In this document: piece by piece, positions 54,505-64,000 of the stretch
Numbering within the stretch: the first letter of the stretch is position 1
Layout of the letters: each line of letters starts with the position of its first letter
Origin: JBGAKG01 sp044224495
Lineage (GTDB): Bacteria > Myxococcota_A > Polyangia > Polyangiales > Polyangiaceae
Assembly: GCA_044224495.1 (NCBI GenBank)
Contig: JBGAKG010000008.1
Span: forward strand, 244,715 to 308,714
Direction: 5' to 3'
Length of the DNA stretch: 64,000 nt
The notes under the pieces: model-generated
The model's database searches: none
Told to the model about the DNA's origin: nothing
Seen by the model: only the letters and a program-made list of their open reading frames with translations
Program-made: the position numbers and the translations under genes

Positions 54505-54534
54505 GCAGGGGCAGGCGCAGGCGCAGGCGCAGGG
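54505..54534. repeat. Five-copy hexanucleotide tandem repeat
   Basis: GCAGGG, then three GCAGGC units, then GCAGGG: five 6-base units in the gap between the NAGPA-like gene's stop and the sigma-factor promoter region. A GCTGGCCAGC palindrome lies just before it (54477-54486). Copy number variation could alter sigma-factor transcription, but this is an inference. Confidence 0.7.
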
Positions 54535-54546
54535 GGCGTGTGAGCG

Positions 54547-55449
54547 TTAGCGGCGGGTCGCGCCGAGGACATTCGGAATCGACCAGAACGTCGTGTTGTC
54601 GTCCTTCCCGAAGAACCCGCTCTCGAAGCTCCCCATCTCGGAGACCGTTCCCGCGACCCACAGGCTCGCCTCCGGGCCACCCTCGACGTGCATCGCCGTG
54701 TCCAGGTCCAGCTCCGGCACCGCCAGGATCTTGGCGAGCTCCGTCATCGACCACGGCGTGCGCGCGTGCGCGAAGACCACGTTGCCCTTGCGGTCGGTGC
54801 CGAGCACCGCCGCGCTGAAGAGCTTCGGGTCCTGCCAGGCGATCGGCGCTCGCGCGCAGTCGAGCAGCCGGTAGTTCTGGACCACGCCGCGGTACTTCTT
54901 CCGCAGGTCGTCGAGATCGAAGCCGGCGCAGTCGCGCCCCGTGGAGACGATCGGCGGAGCCCCGGGCGTCACCGGATCCCAGGCGAAGAAGCCACCGAGC
55001 TTCTTGTTGTCAGCCCCGTTGTTCACGCCCGCGCGCGACGTGAGGAGGCCGACGCTCCGGTTGTCCTCGCCGTACATCGACGCGTTGAGGACGGCGACCA
55101 GGTGGTCGTCCTTCGCCCACGTCGGAGCGGTGCGCGAGCCCCCCTCCGCGAGCGCGGTGTGGAGCTCGATCGCGAACTTCGTCGGATCGATTCGGACGAT
55201 CGTGATGCACCGATCGCCGAGCCCCGTGCTCGAAGGAAACGGTGCGCGGTAACGATCGACGACGAGCCCCGGCTCCACCGTCGTCCGCACCGCGGGGGAC
55301 GCGCACGGCTCCGCGCCGGCGGTCGTGCCCGTGCTGGCGCTGGTGCTCGCGTTGCTGCTCGGCTTCGCGTCGGGCGGGGGCGCCTTCTTGCAGCCCGCGT
55401 CGAGCAGCGCGAGCAGCGCGAGTCCGTGCAGCGCGAGCGCTCGCTTCAC
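54547..55449 (-). CDS. Phosphodiester glycosidase (NAGPA-like) lipoprotein
   Basis: 300 residues from a GTG start that overlaps the aminotransferase stop (GTGA). Lipobox Cys20 (LLDAGCKK), a Ser/Thr/Ala linker, then a NAGPA-like domain with ASMYGEDNRSVG, a VQNYRLLD strand, VLGTDRKGNVVFAHART and the HVEGGPEASLWV Gly/Asp segment near the end. NAGPA-fold enzymes remove sugar from phosphodiesters, here probably at the cell surface. Confidence 0.8.
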   Translation of the reverse strand: MKRALALHGLALLALLDAGCKKAPPPDAKPSSNASTSASTGTTAGAEPCASPAVRTTVEPGLVVDRYRAPFPSSTGLGDRCITIVRIDPTKFAIELHTALAEGGSRTAPTWAKDDHLVAVLNASMYGEDNRSVGLLTSRAGVNNGADNKKLGGFFAWDPVTPGAPPIVSTGRDCAGFDLDDLRKKYRGVVQNYRLLDCARAPIAWQDPKLFSAAVLGTDRKGNVVFAHARTPWSMTELAKILAVPELDLDTAMHVEGGPEASLWVAGTVSEMGSFESGFFGKDDNTTFWSIPNVLGATRR

Positions 55450-56708
55450 TTCGCGCGCTCGGTGACGAGCGCCTCGAGCCGCTCGGTCGCGCGCTCGAGG
55501 ACGGGCATCGCCGGACCGAACGAGAAACGGACGTGATCCTTGAAGCGCGAGGAGCGCCCGCTCCGCCGCTTGCCCGGGTTCACGTCGAAGAACTCGCCCG
55601 GCACCACGATCACCTTCTTGTCCAGCGCGGCGCGGAAGAGCCCCATGCCTTCGTTCAGCGGCGGCGGGAGGTCCTTCACGTTGCCCCACACGTAGAACGT
55701 TCCGTCCGGCACGCGATCGAAGCGCACGCCGAGCCGCTCGAGCCGCGAGAGCATCTTGTCGCGCTTGTCGCGGAACGCGTTCTGGATCGCCCACGTCTCC
55801 TTGACGACGTGGTCCTCGGCCAGGAGCGGGATCGCCGCGCGCTGGAGAGGCTTGCTCCCCCCACCGTCGAGGAACGAGCCCGCGCTGGCGAGCGCCTCCA
55901 TGACCTTCTTGGGACCGAGCGCCCACGTGACGCGCCAGCCGGGGTAGCGCCAGTTCTTCGTGAAGCCGTCGAAGACGACGACGGGATCCTTGTCGACGTC
56001 CTGGACGTAGCGCGCCGCGCTCTCGATCGGGAGCGTGCCCGGCCGCGCGCGGTAGACGTAGTGGGAGTAGAACTCGTCGAGCAGGAGCGTGCAGTCGAGA
56101 TCGCGCGCGACGCCGACCCAACGCTCGAGCTCCTCGCCCTCGACGAGCTTGCCGGTCGGGTTGCACGGGTTGGACAGGAGGAGCGCGGAGAGCCCGCGGC
56201 CGTTGATCTCGCGCCGGAGATCCTCGTGCGAGAACGCGTACCCGCGCTCGCCTTCGAGGAGGATCGGGATCGCGGTGAACGCCTTGAAGATGTCGAGGAG
56301 CTCCTCGTACGCAGTGTAGTCGGGGAGGAAGTGCCCGAGGTTGATCTGCGACAGGCTCGCGGCCGCGCGCGTGAGCGCCGCACGCCCCCCGCCGGACACG
56401 CAGACGTTCTCGGCGGTGTACTGGGACTTCATCCCTTTTCGGTACAGCCCGTTGTAGAGCGAGGCGATCGCCTCGCGGAGCTCGGGCAAGCCGCCGACGG
56501 GCGCATACTCTTGGTCGTCGGGATCGATCGTGATCCCGTGGACGCGCGGCGGAGAACCCGGCAGGTCGCCGGTCTCGGGCTGGCCCTGGCCGAGGTTGCA
56601 CCAGTCGGGGTTCGACGACGAGAAGCCGAGCTTCGTCGCCTCGGACGTGACGAAGATGACACCGGTCTTGGGGACGGTGCGGAAGGCGGTGAGGTGTTCG
56701 TCGGCCAT
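55446..56708 (-). CDS. Fold-type I PLP aminotransferase
   Basis: 420 residues; the ATG at 56708 (MADEHLTAFRTVPKTG) is chosen because the upstream part of the frame is not homologous-looking. Family landmarks are YAPVGGLPELREAIA, NPCNPTGKLV, the Asp-Glu pair in LLLDEFYSHYVY, and the PLP Lys251 in DGFTKNWRYPGWRV. Substrate unknown; class I/II enzymes act on amino acids. Coupled to the NAGPA-like lipoprotein. Confidence 0.9.
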   Translation of the reverse strand: MADEHLTAFRTVPKTGVIFVTSEATKLGFSSSNPDWCNLGQGQPETGDLPGSPPRVHGITIDPDDQEYAPVGGLPELREAIASLYNGLYRKGMKSQYTAENVCVSGGGRAALTRAAASLSQINLGHFLPDYTAYEELLDIFKAFTAIPILLEGERGYAFSHEDLRREINGRGLSALLLSNPCNPTGKLVEGEELERWVGVARDLDCTLLLDEFYSHYVYRARPGTLPIESAARYVQDVDKDPVVVFDGFTKNWRYPGWRVTWALGPKKVMEALASAGSFLDGGGSKPLQRAAIPLLAEDHVVKETWAIQNAFRDKRDKMLSRLERLGVRFDRVPDGTFYVWGNVKDLPPPLNEGMGLFRAALDKKVIVVPGEFFDVNPGKRRSGRSSRFKDHVRFSFGPAMPVLERATERLEALVTERAK

Positions 56709-56776
56709 CGGATCGAGGGTGATATACCGGAAACTGGGCCATCGCGCGGCGTCCGCGATACGAGAAAATCGTCCCC

Positions 56777-57496
56777 ATGTGCCGCCTCCTCGGCATCGTT
56801 GCTTCGCGTCCCGTGGACTTCCGTCAGCTCCTCGCCGAGCGTCCGCGGTCGCTCGCCGCGCTCGGGGAAGAGCACCGGGACGGCTGGGGTCTCGCGACCT
56901 ACGATCGGGGCCGGTGGCGCGTGGCCAAGGGCACGCGCCCCGCGTCACGCGACGCGCGCTTCCAACGGCGCGCGCAAGGCCTGCGCGGCGAGGTGCTCGT
57001 CTCGCACGTCCGCAAGCGCACGGTCGGCGTCACGCGGCTCGTGAACTCGCACCCGTTCGTGAGCGAGCGCTGGGTCTTCGCCCACAACGGCACGATCGAG
57101 GATCGTGAGTGGCTGAGGAAGGGCATCTCGCCCGCGCGCGCCGCCGAAATCAAAGGCGACACGGACAGCGAGCTGTTCTTCGCGCACCTCCTCACGCGGC
57201 TCGACGAGCGGCGTCACGACGCCGACGTGGAGCCCATCGTCGCCGACGTCGCGGCGACGTGCCGGCGGCGCGAGCGCTTCGGCTCGTTCAACTTCCTCCT
57301 CAGCGAGGGCGCGCGGGTCTGGGTGCACCGCTTCGGGCGCGGGCTCTACGTCCTCGAGCGCAGCGGCGCCGCGCGCACTCCGGCCGTGTTCGTCGCGAGC
57401 GAGCCGATGACGGAAGAGCGCTGGCGGGAGCTCGACGATGCGACGCTCCACCGGATCGATCGCAACGCGGAGCCCCGGCTCGAGCGCGTGGGCTGA
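56777..57496 (+). CDS. Class II glutamine amidotransferase (EgtC/YafJ-like)
   Basis: 239 residues starting MCRLLGI, so the N-terminal catalytic nucleophile Cys2 is present. DGWGLATY, the HVRKRTVG and NSHPFVSERWVFAHNGTI segments, and GDTDSELFF follow the order of single-domain EgtC/YafJ-type enzymes. EgtC cleaves gamma-glutamyl groups in ergothioneine synthesis, but no egtB or egtD gene is visible here, so its substrate is unknown. Divergent from the aminotransferase across 68 bases. Confidence 0.9.
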   Translation: MCRLLGIVASRPVDFRQLLAERPRSLAALGEEHRDGWGLATYDRGRWRVAKGTRPASRDARFQRRAQGLRGEVLVSHVRKRTVGVTRLVNSHPFVSERWVFAHNGTIEDREWLRKGISPARAAEIKGDTDSELFFAHLLTRLDERRHDADVEPIVADVAATCRRRERFGSFNFLLSEGARVWVHRFGRGLYVLERSGAARTPAVFVASEPMTEERWRELDDATLHRIDRNAEPRLERVG

Positions 57497-57497
57497 G

Positions 57498-58157
57498 TCA
57501 CTCCTTGGCCGCGCGCCAGAGGAGGAAGAACCACGCCTCCATCATGACGAACCCGAGCGCGTTTCCGGCCGCCACGGCCCGATCGGGGAGGCGAACGCTC
57601 TCCGGCAGGAGCGGCCCGATCGTGGCGACGAGGAAGATCGTCCAGAGCGGGATGGAGAGCCGTGCGATCGTGCGTGACCAGATGCCGGCCGCGCGGAACG
57701 AGAACGTCCACGCGATCGCGCCGAGCGTGTAGAGGAGCGCGGCGTACCAACCCGTCAGCGGAAACGCGAGCCGCTCCGTCGCGAGGTAGCCCGCGAGATC
57801 GCCGGCCTGCGCCTGCGCCACCCCGCGCGTGAGCCAGAGCACCTGGCCTCCTTGGTCCACGAGCACCGCGACGAAGGTGAGAACGAGCTGCGCCCACCGG
57901 AGCCCGAGCGGGATGCGCGGCAAACGGACGAGCGTCAAGGCGAGCACGAGATCGGAGGCGGCGGTCACGTGCCACGGGAGCCACCCGAGTCGGAACCGAC
58001 CGACGTTCTCGGCGATCCAGTGCATGCGGGTGGCATCGCTCGCCTCGCCGCCGCCGGGCATGCCGGGGAGCAGGAGCAACGCCATCGCGAGCATGGCCGT
58101 GCCGTGCGCGACGAAGGTGAACGCGATCGTCCACCGAAGGACGCGCCGGGCGCTCAC
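57498..58157 (-). CDS. Polytopic membrane protein, partner of DCC-family gene
   Basis: 219 residues from a GTG start overlapping the DCC-gene stop (GTGA). About six hydrophobic helices, with a Gly/Ala/Pro loop near residue 40. No family was recognised. Convergent with the amidotransferase; the two stops are adjacent with one base between. Confidence 0.78.
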   Translation of the reverse strand: MSARRVLRWTIAFTFVAHGTAMLAMALLLLPGMPGGGEASDATRMHWIAENVGRFRLGWLPWHVTAASDLVLALTLVRLPRIPLGLRWAQLVLTFVAVLVDQGGQVLWLTRGVAQAQAGDLAGYLATERLAFPLTGWYAALLYTLGAIAWTFSFRAAGIWSRTIARLSIPLWTIFLVATIGPLLPESVRLPDRAVAAGNALGFVMMEAWFFLLWRAAKE

Positions 58158-58561
58158 GCCAGGAACCGAGCGCGCACGTCGGGCGTGGGGACGCGGCAGG
58201 CGTCGCTCTTCCCGAAGAGCCGGTAGCGGTTCTTCGCGATCACGATGTACGCGAGGTCGCGGAGGAACCACGGGACGACGATGAAGGCGAACATGACCTT
58301 CCACGGGCTCGCGAGGCGGCGTGCGATCCGGAGGGCGGCGCCGCTGCGCTCGTAGGCGTGCTCACCGTCGATGAGCACGATCGTGTCGGGGTCGCCCTCG
58401 GGCACCTTCAGCCCGTGCTTCCGGAGGAGCTCCTTCCCGGCATCCGACTGGAGCGGCGCGAACTTGAACAGGTTCTCCGGGTCGCGGTCGATGATGAAGT
58501 TCACGGCGGCGTTGCAGAAGTTGCAGACGCCATCGAACAGGATCACGCGCGCGGCGCTCAT
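58154..58561 (-). CDS. DCC-family (DUF393) thiol-disulfide oxidoreductase-like protein
   Basis: 135 residues. The N-terminal ILFDGVCNFCNAAVNF segment has the CxxC pair Cys13/Cys16 in the family's DGVCxxC context. A hydrophobic segment near residues 85-105 may touch the membrane. The ATG at 58561 is chosen because it sits right before the conserved strand; an ATG ten codons earlier is also in frame. Coupled to the polytopic membrane protein downstream. Confidence 0.88.
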   Translation of the reverse strand: MSAARVILFDGVCNFCNAAVNFIIDRDPENLFKFAPLQSDAGKELLRKHGLKVPEGDPDTIVLIDGEHAYERSGAALRIARRLASPWKVMFAFIVVPWFLRDLAYIVIAKNRYRLFGKSDACRVPTPDVRARFLA

Positions 58562-58608
58562 CGACTCGGAAGGTAGGGCAACGCTCGCCATTCACCGAAC
58601 ACGATGCG

Positions 58609-59121
58609 TCAGGCGCGGCGCAAATGCCACCGTGCCTTGGCGAACGTGGCGGCCACCCCTACGTTTCCGCCGGCGACTGCCATTCGGTCGAGGAGCGCCA
58701 GTGCTTGCTCGGTGGAGCAACGCGTGCCCGTCAGGCCCGCGAGCTGCCAGTACTCGGCCACCACTTGGCGTGCCCGCGTCGCGTCGAGCGAAGCCGCGAG
58801 CAGCTCCTCGATCGTCGTGACGGGGACGTCGCCGCGGCTCTTGGTGCCGCTCGGCGGCGTGCGCTCCGGCGCCGTGGTGCGCCCGGCCTCGGTGGGCGTC
58901 GGGCGCTTCGCCGCTCGGCGCTGCGACGCGAAGCGCGCCGTCACGCCCACGATCCCCGGGCGCGTGGCGAGGTAGGCGAGGAGCGAATCGGTCTTCTCGT
59001 CGTCGAGTTGCTCGATCGACCAGCCCCGCTCGCGGGCGGCGTCGCGCAGGATCTCTGCGCCACGCTCGGCACCGACGGTCGGAGCGAAGTACGAGACGAG
59101 CTCGTCGAACTTTGCGCTCAT
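58609..59121 (-). CDS. Internally duplicated helical protein, partner of FIST sensor
   Basis: 170 residues. The N- and C-terminal halves resemble each other: GIVGVTARFASQR (about residue 55-67) matches GNVGVAATFAKAR (about 152-164), with similarly placed Arg/Leu/Ala helices before each. The halves are joined by a Thr/Pro/Arg-rich linker. No signal peptide or known motif. Its stop overlaps the FIST gene's region: the start at 59121 shares an ATGA with the FIST stop, so the two are coupled. Function unknown. Confidence 0.78.
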   Translation of the reverse strand: MSAKFDELVSYFAPTVGAERGAEILRDAARERGWSIEQLDDEKTDSLLAYLATRPGIVGVTARFASQRRAAKRPTPTEAGRTTAPERTPPSGTKSRGDVPVTTIEELLAASLDATRARQVVAEYWQLAGLTGTRCSTEQALALLDRMAVAGGNVGVAATFAKARWHLRRA

Positions 59122-60302
59122 GTTTCGGGGAAGGCGAGGACGACGCTGGTGGTGTTGTGGAACCCACTCATCTCGCGCTCGTCGAGCGCGATCTCGCCGT
59201 AGGTCTCGAAGCCGGCGAGCGGAGCTCCGCCGAGCTCGTCGCGGATCCCGGTGACCGCGTGGCGGTAGTCGGGACCCAGGATGAGGTTGCGGCAGATGCA
59301 GTCGAACACGATCGCGCCGGCGACGGAGCCGCCGCCGAGCGAAGCGCGAGCGCGCTTGGCGGCTTCGCGCGCGCTGTCGATCTGGGCCTCGGGCACGCTC
59401 TCCATGATCCGGATGAGGCTTCCCTCCGGCACCTCGGTCGCGAAGTGGATCGCTCCGCCCGAGCGCGAGAGCGGAGCGCGGATTTTGTAGCCCTCGCCCA
59501 AGGTGAGGCCCGCCTCGAACCGGAGGAGGAACGCACCCTCGGCCGCTGGCTCGAGCGTGTCGACGTCGATCGCGACCGCGCGGGCGGCGGCGCGCGTCTC
59601 GTCGCGCCAGACGTCCCAGGCCGGGCGCCCTTCGATCTCGTGGACGACGGCGCCTTCGGCGCGCGTCACGCGGAGCCCCTGCGAGATCGGGTGATGCCCG
59701 TGCGCGACACCCAGGCCGAGGGGACGCTTCGAGTGGATCCGCGCGACGACGACCGCGTCGGAGGCGACGTTCGCGCCGAGCGAGACCGCCGTCTCCGTCA
59801 TGCGGAGGTCGTCGCCGGCCGCGCCCCCGGCGATGGGCGAACCGTCGCCGAGCGCTGCGGCGACGAGGAGGGTCGTCGCTTCGCTGCTCCCCGCGAGTGG
59901 GTCGATGAGGACCAGCGTGGTGGAGTGTGGGTACGCATCGTCGGGGGCCGCCAGCGACTCCGTCGCCCGGCGCACCGCGGCCTCGCTGTCGGATTTGAGC
60001 CCGCGGCTCATCCCGGCGGAGACGCGGAAGTCGCCCGAAAGCGCGAAGGCGACGACGGAGCCTTTGGCGTCGCCGTGCTCGGTGAACTCCCCCGCCGTGC
60101 TCGCGCCGAGGACCGTCGCCCCGCCGAACCGCGCCCCGAGCCGGGGCGCGAGCTCCGCGAGTGGGATGGCGGGCGATGCGAACACCACCACGAGGGTGGG
60201 GGCGCTGCCCTGCAGGCGGTCGGCCAGGGAGGCGACGAGCTCATCGGTGGCGGCTTCGGGATCGGTGACACGCGACATCGCAGTAGCAACGATGGTCTTC
60301 AA
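59118..60302 (-). CDS. FIST-domain signal-transduction sensor protein
   Basis: 394 residues from a TTG start with a GGGAG purine run about 11 bases upstream; an in-frame ATG at 60278 is the alternative. FIST N-terminal and C-terminal domains are recognisable (APTLVVVFASPAIP, VLGASTAGEF, then the HHPISQGLRVTRAEGAVVHEIEGRPA segment and CICRNLILG near the end). FIST domains bind small ligands such as amino acids and usually feed kinases or cyclases; here no output domain is fused. Confidence 0.88.
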   Translation of the reverse strand: MKTIVATAMSRVTDPEAATDELVASLADRLQGSAPTLVVVFASPAIPLAELAPRLGARFGGATVLGASTAGEFTEHGDAKGSVVAFALSGDFRVSAGMSRGLKSDSEAAVRRATESLAAPDDAYPHSTTLVLIDPLAGSSEATTLLVAAALGDGSPIAGGAAGDDLRMTETAVSLGANVASDAVVVARIHSKRPLGLGVAHGHHPISQGLRVTRAEGAVVHEIEGRPAWDVWRDETRAAARAVAIDVDTLEPAAEGAFLLRFEAGLTLGEGYKIRAPLSRSGGAIHFATEVPEGSLIRIMESVPEAQIDSAREAAKRARASLGGGSVAGAIVFDCICRNLILGPDYRHAVTGIRDELGGAPLAGFETYGEIALDEREMSGFHNTTSVVLAFPET

Positions 60303-60467
60303 GTGTTGGTCTCTCCCGGAGGCCGAACGAAATTGGCCCCCCCGTTAGGTAGGTTCCTCGACCCGGCGGAATGCGGCAGTTTCGCGTCACAAAAGTGCGA
60401 CACACACTTCTTACGACGTAGTCGGACTTCCCTTGAACTCAGCTGTCCCGGAACGGGACAAACTGAC

Positions 60468-62282
<1,815 letters not shown>

Positions 62283-62404
62283 GCGGCACGGACGTTACCT
62301 CAGCAGCGCGCCGCGTGCACACGTGCTCCCGCTCCTTCTCGTTCTCCTTGCGTCCCGTTTCGAGACGAGCGCGGGTTCACATTGCAACGTCAGCCGACGC
62401 GCCG

Positions 62405-62740
62405 TCAGCGCTCGAGCGGGAGCGGCGGGCGCAAGACCATGAACGCTTCGATCGCGCGCCGCGCTGTGTCCGAGAGCGCGAGGAACTCGAGCCCCACGCC
62501 GACCACGCGTCCGCGCTCCCGGTGGACCCACTTCACGACGGCGTTCACCCGCAGGTTCCGCTTGAAGAAGCGGAGATCCATGTTGACGATCTCGCCGACG
62601 GGGATGTTGGCCGTGGTCTCGAGGAACACGCCACCGACGGAGATGTCGCGCGTGGTCCCGCGGAAGAAGTTGTGCCCGCTCGAGAAGTCGAGCTCGACGC
62701 GGACGAAGTGGCGCGGGTAGCGGCGACGATCCGAGCTCAT
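62405..62740 (-). CDS. Single-domain PilZ protein (putative c-di-GMP binder)
   Basis: 111 residues. The start at 62740 has an AGGAG Shine-Dalgarno 8 bases upstream and so is preferred to a GTG six codons earlier. The RRRYPRH (RxxxR) and DISVGGVFLE (DxSxxG) motifs that bind cyclic-di-GMP are both present. Likely a diffusible receptor that controls motility or polysaccharide targets. Confidence 0.93.
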   Translation of the reverse strand: MSSDRRRYPRHFVRVELDFSSGHNFFRGTTRDISVGGVFLETTANIPVGEIVNMDLRFFKRNLRVNAVVKWVHRERGRVVGVGLEFLALSDTARRAIEAFMVLRPPLPLER

Positions 62741-62774
62741 GGGTCGTCTCCTTTGCACGGCCCGTGCCTCGGCC

Positions 62775-63491
62775 TCAGAGTCCCTCGTCGGCGGTGCCCA
62801 TGTCGGGCGTGCCCCCGCGCTCGGTCTTGGCGCGGAAGCGATTCAGCATCACGCGCACCCCGGCTTCGAGCTGGGGGATCAACCACGCGTGCGGGAGCGG
62901 CAGCTTGGGATCCGCGAGGAGCTCGATCTGCGCGAGCGTCTCGCCGGGACCGTCGGGGACGAGGCGCCACGAGATGCGGAGGTCGTCCAGGTTCCCTTCG
63001 ACCTCGTCACCGCGGTACGCGTACCCGACGACGGCGGGATCGCCGGTCTGGACGACGGGCCGGAAGCGGACGATCCCCCACACGTACTCGTGGAGGTAGG
63101 TGGGGATGCGCAAGTACACGTCGGTCGCTTCGTAGCCGTCGCTCTTCACCGTGTGCTTGTCGATGACGGTGCTCTGCTCGATGTCGGGGTCGAGCTCCTT
63201 GATCTCGCCGAAGCGCAGCGCGACCTCGTAGGCGGCTGCGAGCGGCGCGTGGACGCGCACCCAGCCGCCGACGGTGGGCATCGAGCTCTCCGGATCCGTC
63301 GTGCGGCGAACGTAGGTCTCGGCGTAGGAGCCCACGCTCTTCGGGACCGGCTTGGGCGCGGTGATCACCGCGGGAGCGGCTGCGAGCTCGGGCGCGTTCG
63401 GCGCGCGGACGACGGTGGGGCGCGCGCCACACCCTGCGACCACACCGAGGGTGCCCGCGAGCGCGAGGACGGCGTGGAGCCGCTCAGCCAA
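62775..63491 (-). CDS. START/SRPBCC-like lipoprotein
   Basis: 238 residues from a TTG start. Lipobox Cys21 (VVAGCGA), a Pro/Ala linker, then a ~170-residue hydrophobic-pocket domain with alternating strands and a long C-terminal helix (WLIPQLEAGVRVMLNRF) typical of the START fold. Possibly binds a lipid in the periplasm. The start overlaps the stop of the following partial gene by 8 bases. Confidence 0.78.
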   Translation of the reverse strand: MAERLHAVLALAGTLGVVAGCGARPTVVRAPNAPELAAAPAVITAPKPVPKSVGSYAETYVRRTTDPESSMPTVGGWVRVHAPLAAAYEVALRFGEIKELDPDIEQSTVIDKHTVKSDGYEATDVYLRIPTYLHEYVWGIVRFRPVVQTGDPAVVGYAYRGDEVEGNLDDLRISWRLVPDGPGETLAQIELLADPKLPLPHAWLIPQLEAGVRVMLNRFRAKTERGGTPDMGTADEGL

Positions 63492-64000
63492 CCTGGCTCA
63501 GCCGGCGCTCGAGGTTGTGCGCGAGATCGGAGGCGGGGTTGCGCGCGCGCTCGAGCTTCAGCGCGACGGCGAACGCGGTGGCGGCAGCTTTGCGTTCGTC
63601 GAGTTGGAGCTTGGCGACCCCGAGCATCTCGTAGTCCATCGGATCCGCGTGCGCGTCGACGAGCTCCTGGATCCGTTCGATCGCGACGCGATACGCCTCG
63701 TTCACGGGCTCGGTGCGGACCGCAGGGGGCTTGGCGAGGAGGAGCATCTTGATCGCTTGGCGCTGATCGTCGGGGCGATAGGCGGTGAAGGAGTCGTCGC
63801 GCAGGAGGTCGGCGTACTGTTGGTACCCCTCGTCGGTGCGGCCGCTCTTCAATACGAGGACGATCTTCTTCACCGCTTCGACGAAGCGCTCGTTCCGTCC
63901 TTGGCTCGGCGGCGCGAGGGAGGGCTGCTCGGGTGATGGTCGGCTGGTGGGTGGAGGTGCGGGCGAGGCCGACCCGTCCTTGGCGGGTGGGGGTGCGGGT
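63484..64000 (-). CDS. Partial gene, Pro-rich segment plus helical C-terminal domain (5' end beyond window)
   Basis: The frame stays open to base 64000, so the gene's start lies outside. The visible part is about 40 Pro/Ala/Ser-rich residues, then ~130 residues of regularly spaced charged helices (for example YQQYADLLRDD, LLLAKPPAV, VDAHADPMDYEMLGVAKLQLDERKAAATAFAVALKLERA) with a TPR-like final repeat. Probably a scaffold or motility-type protein; no family was assigned. Overlaps the START-like lipoprotein start by 8 bases, suggesting one operon. Confidence 0.65.
   Translation of the reverse strand, partial: PAPPPAKDGSASPAPPPTSRPSPEQPSLAPPSQGRNERFVEAVKKIVLVLKSGRTDEGYQQYADLLRDDSFTAYRPDDQRQAIKMLLLAKPPAVRTEPVNEAYRVAIERIQELVDAHADPMDYEMLGVAKLQLDERKAAATAFAVALKLERARNPASDLAHNLERRLSQVG

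Overview
The window looks like a chromosomal segment of a myxobacterium (phylum Myxococcota, probably Polyangiales-like). This is an inference from very high GC, Ser/Thr kinases with the HRDVSPxN catalytic loop, many secreted lipoproteins whose lipobox Cys is followed by an Asp/Ala/Gly-rich linker, a MYXO-CTERM-type C-terminus, a MopE-type Ca/metal-binding motif, a GYF-domain membrane protein and a giant TPR protein. No rRNA, tRNA, CRISPR array, insertion sequence or prophage was recognised. The segment is gene-dense; no gap exceeds 300 bases.

Layout. 1-4059: the end of a Ser/Thr kinase, then a tight three-gene set: a B12-type radical SAM enzyme, a haem-oxygenase-like diiron oxidase with a complete ligand set, and a Tat-exported metallo-beta-lactamase-fold protein. 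4060-9266: globin, cupin, FAD/dithiol oxidoreductase, AraC regulator, orphan adenine methyltransferase, and an ABC1/UbiB kinase. 9322-15577: an exported-protein district with lipoproteins (two lysozyme-like or transglycosylase-like), a papain-family peptidase and a MYXO-CTERM protein. 15588-19883: a LysR/lactonase-like divergent pair, a polytopic membrane protein and a lipoprotein. 19891-23444: an AMMECR1-helical fusion protein coupled to an M13 metallopeptidase. 23672-26323: two paralogous Cys-rich lipoproteins upstream of a membrane-anchored kinase. 26340-29847: PriA, an acetyltransferase and a ComF-type phosphoribosyltransferase. 29863-34764: a GYF/Pro-rich/TM protein, a lipoprotein and a metal-binding secreted protein. 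34770-39771: CvfB-like, DsbD-like and TPR proteins, two small paralogous lipoproteins, and glyQ. 39795-51914: a single 4,039-residue TPR protein. 52001-54356: an ECF sigma / anti-sigma / STN-bactofilin-like membrane operon. 54547-58561: NAGPA-like lipoprotein, aminotransferase, class II glutamine amidotransferase, DCC-family pair. 58609-64000: a FIST sensor with an internally duplicated partner, a Ser/Thr kinase, PilZ, a START-like lipoprotein and a partial gene.

How genes work together. Many neighbours share ATGA/GTGA start-stop overlaps (2267, 6722, 14954, 21279, 38854, 53284, 53778, 55446, 58154, 59118), which imply translational coupling and make good evidence for functional pairs. The most intriguing sets are the radical SAM/diiron oxidase/MBL cassette, the sigma/anti-sigma/STN-bactofilin operon, the FIST pair, and the AMMECR1 fusion coupled to the M13 peptidase. 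All functions are read from sequence motifs only; no database search was possible.
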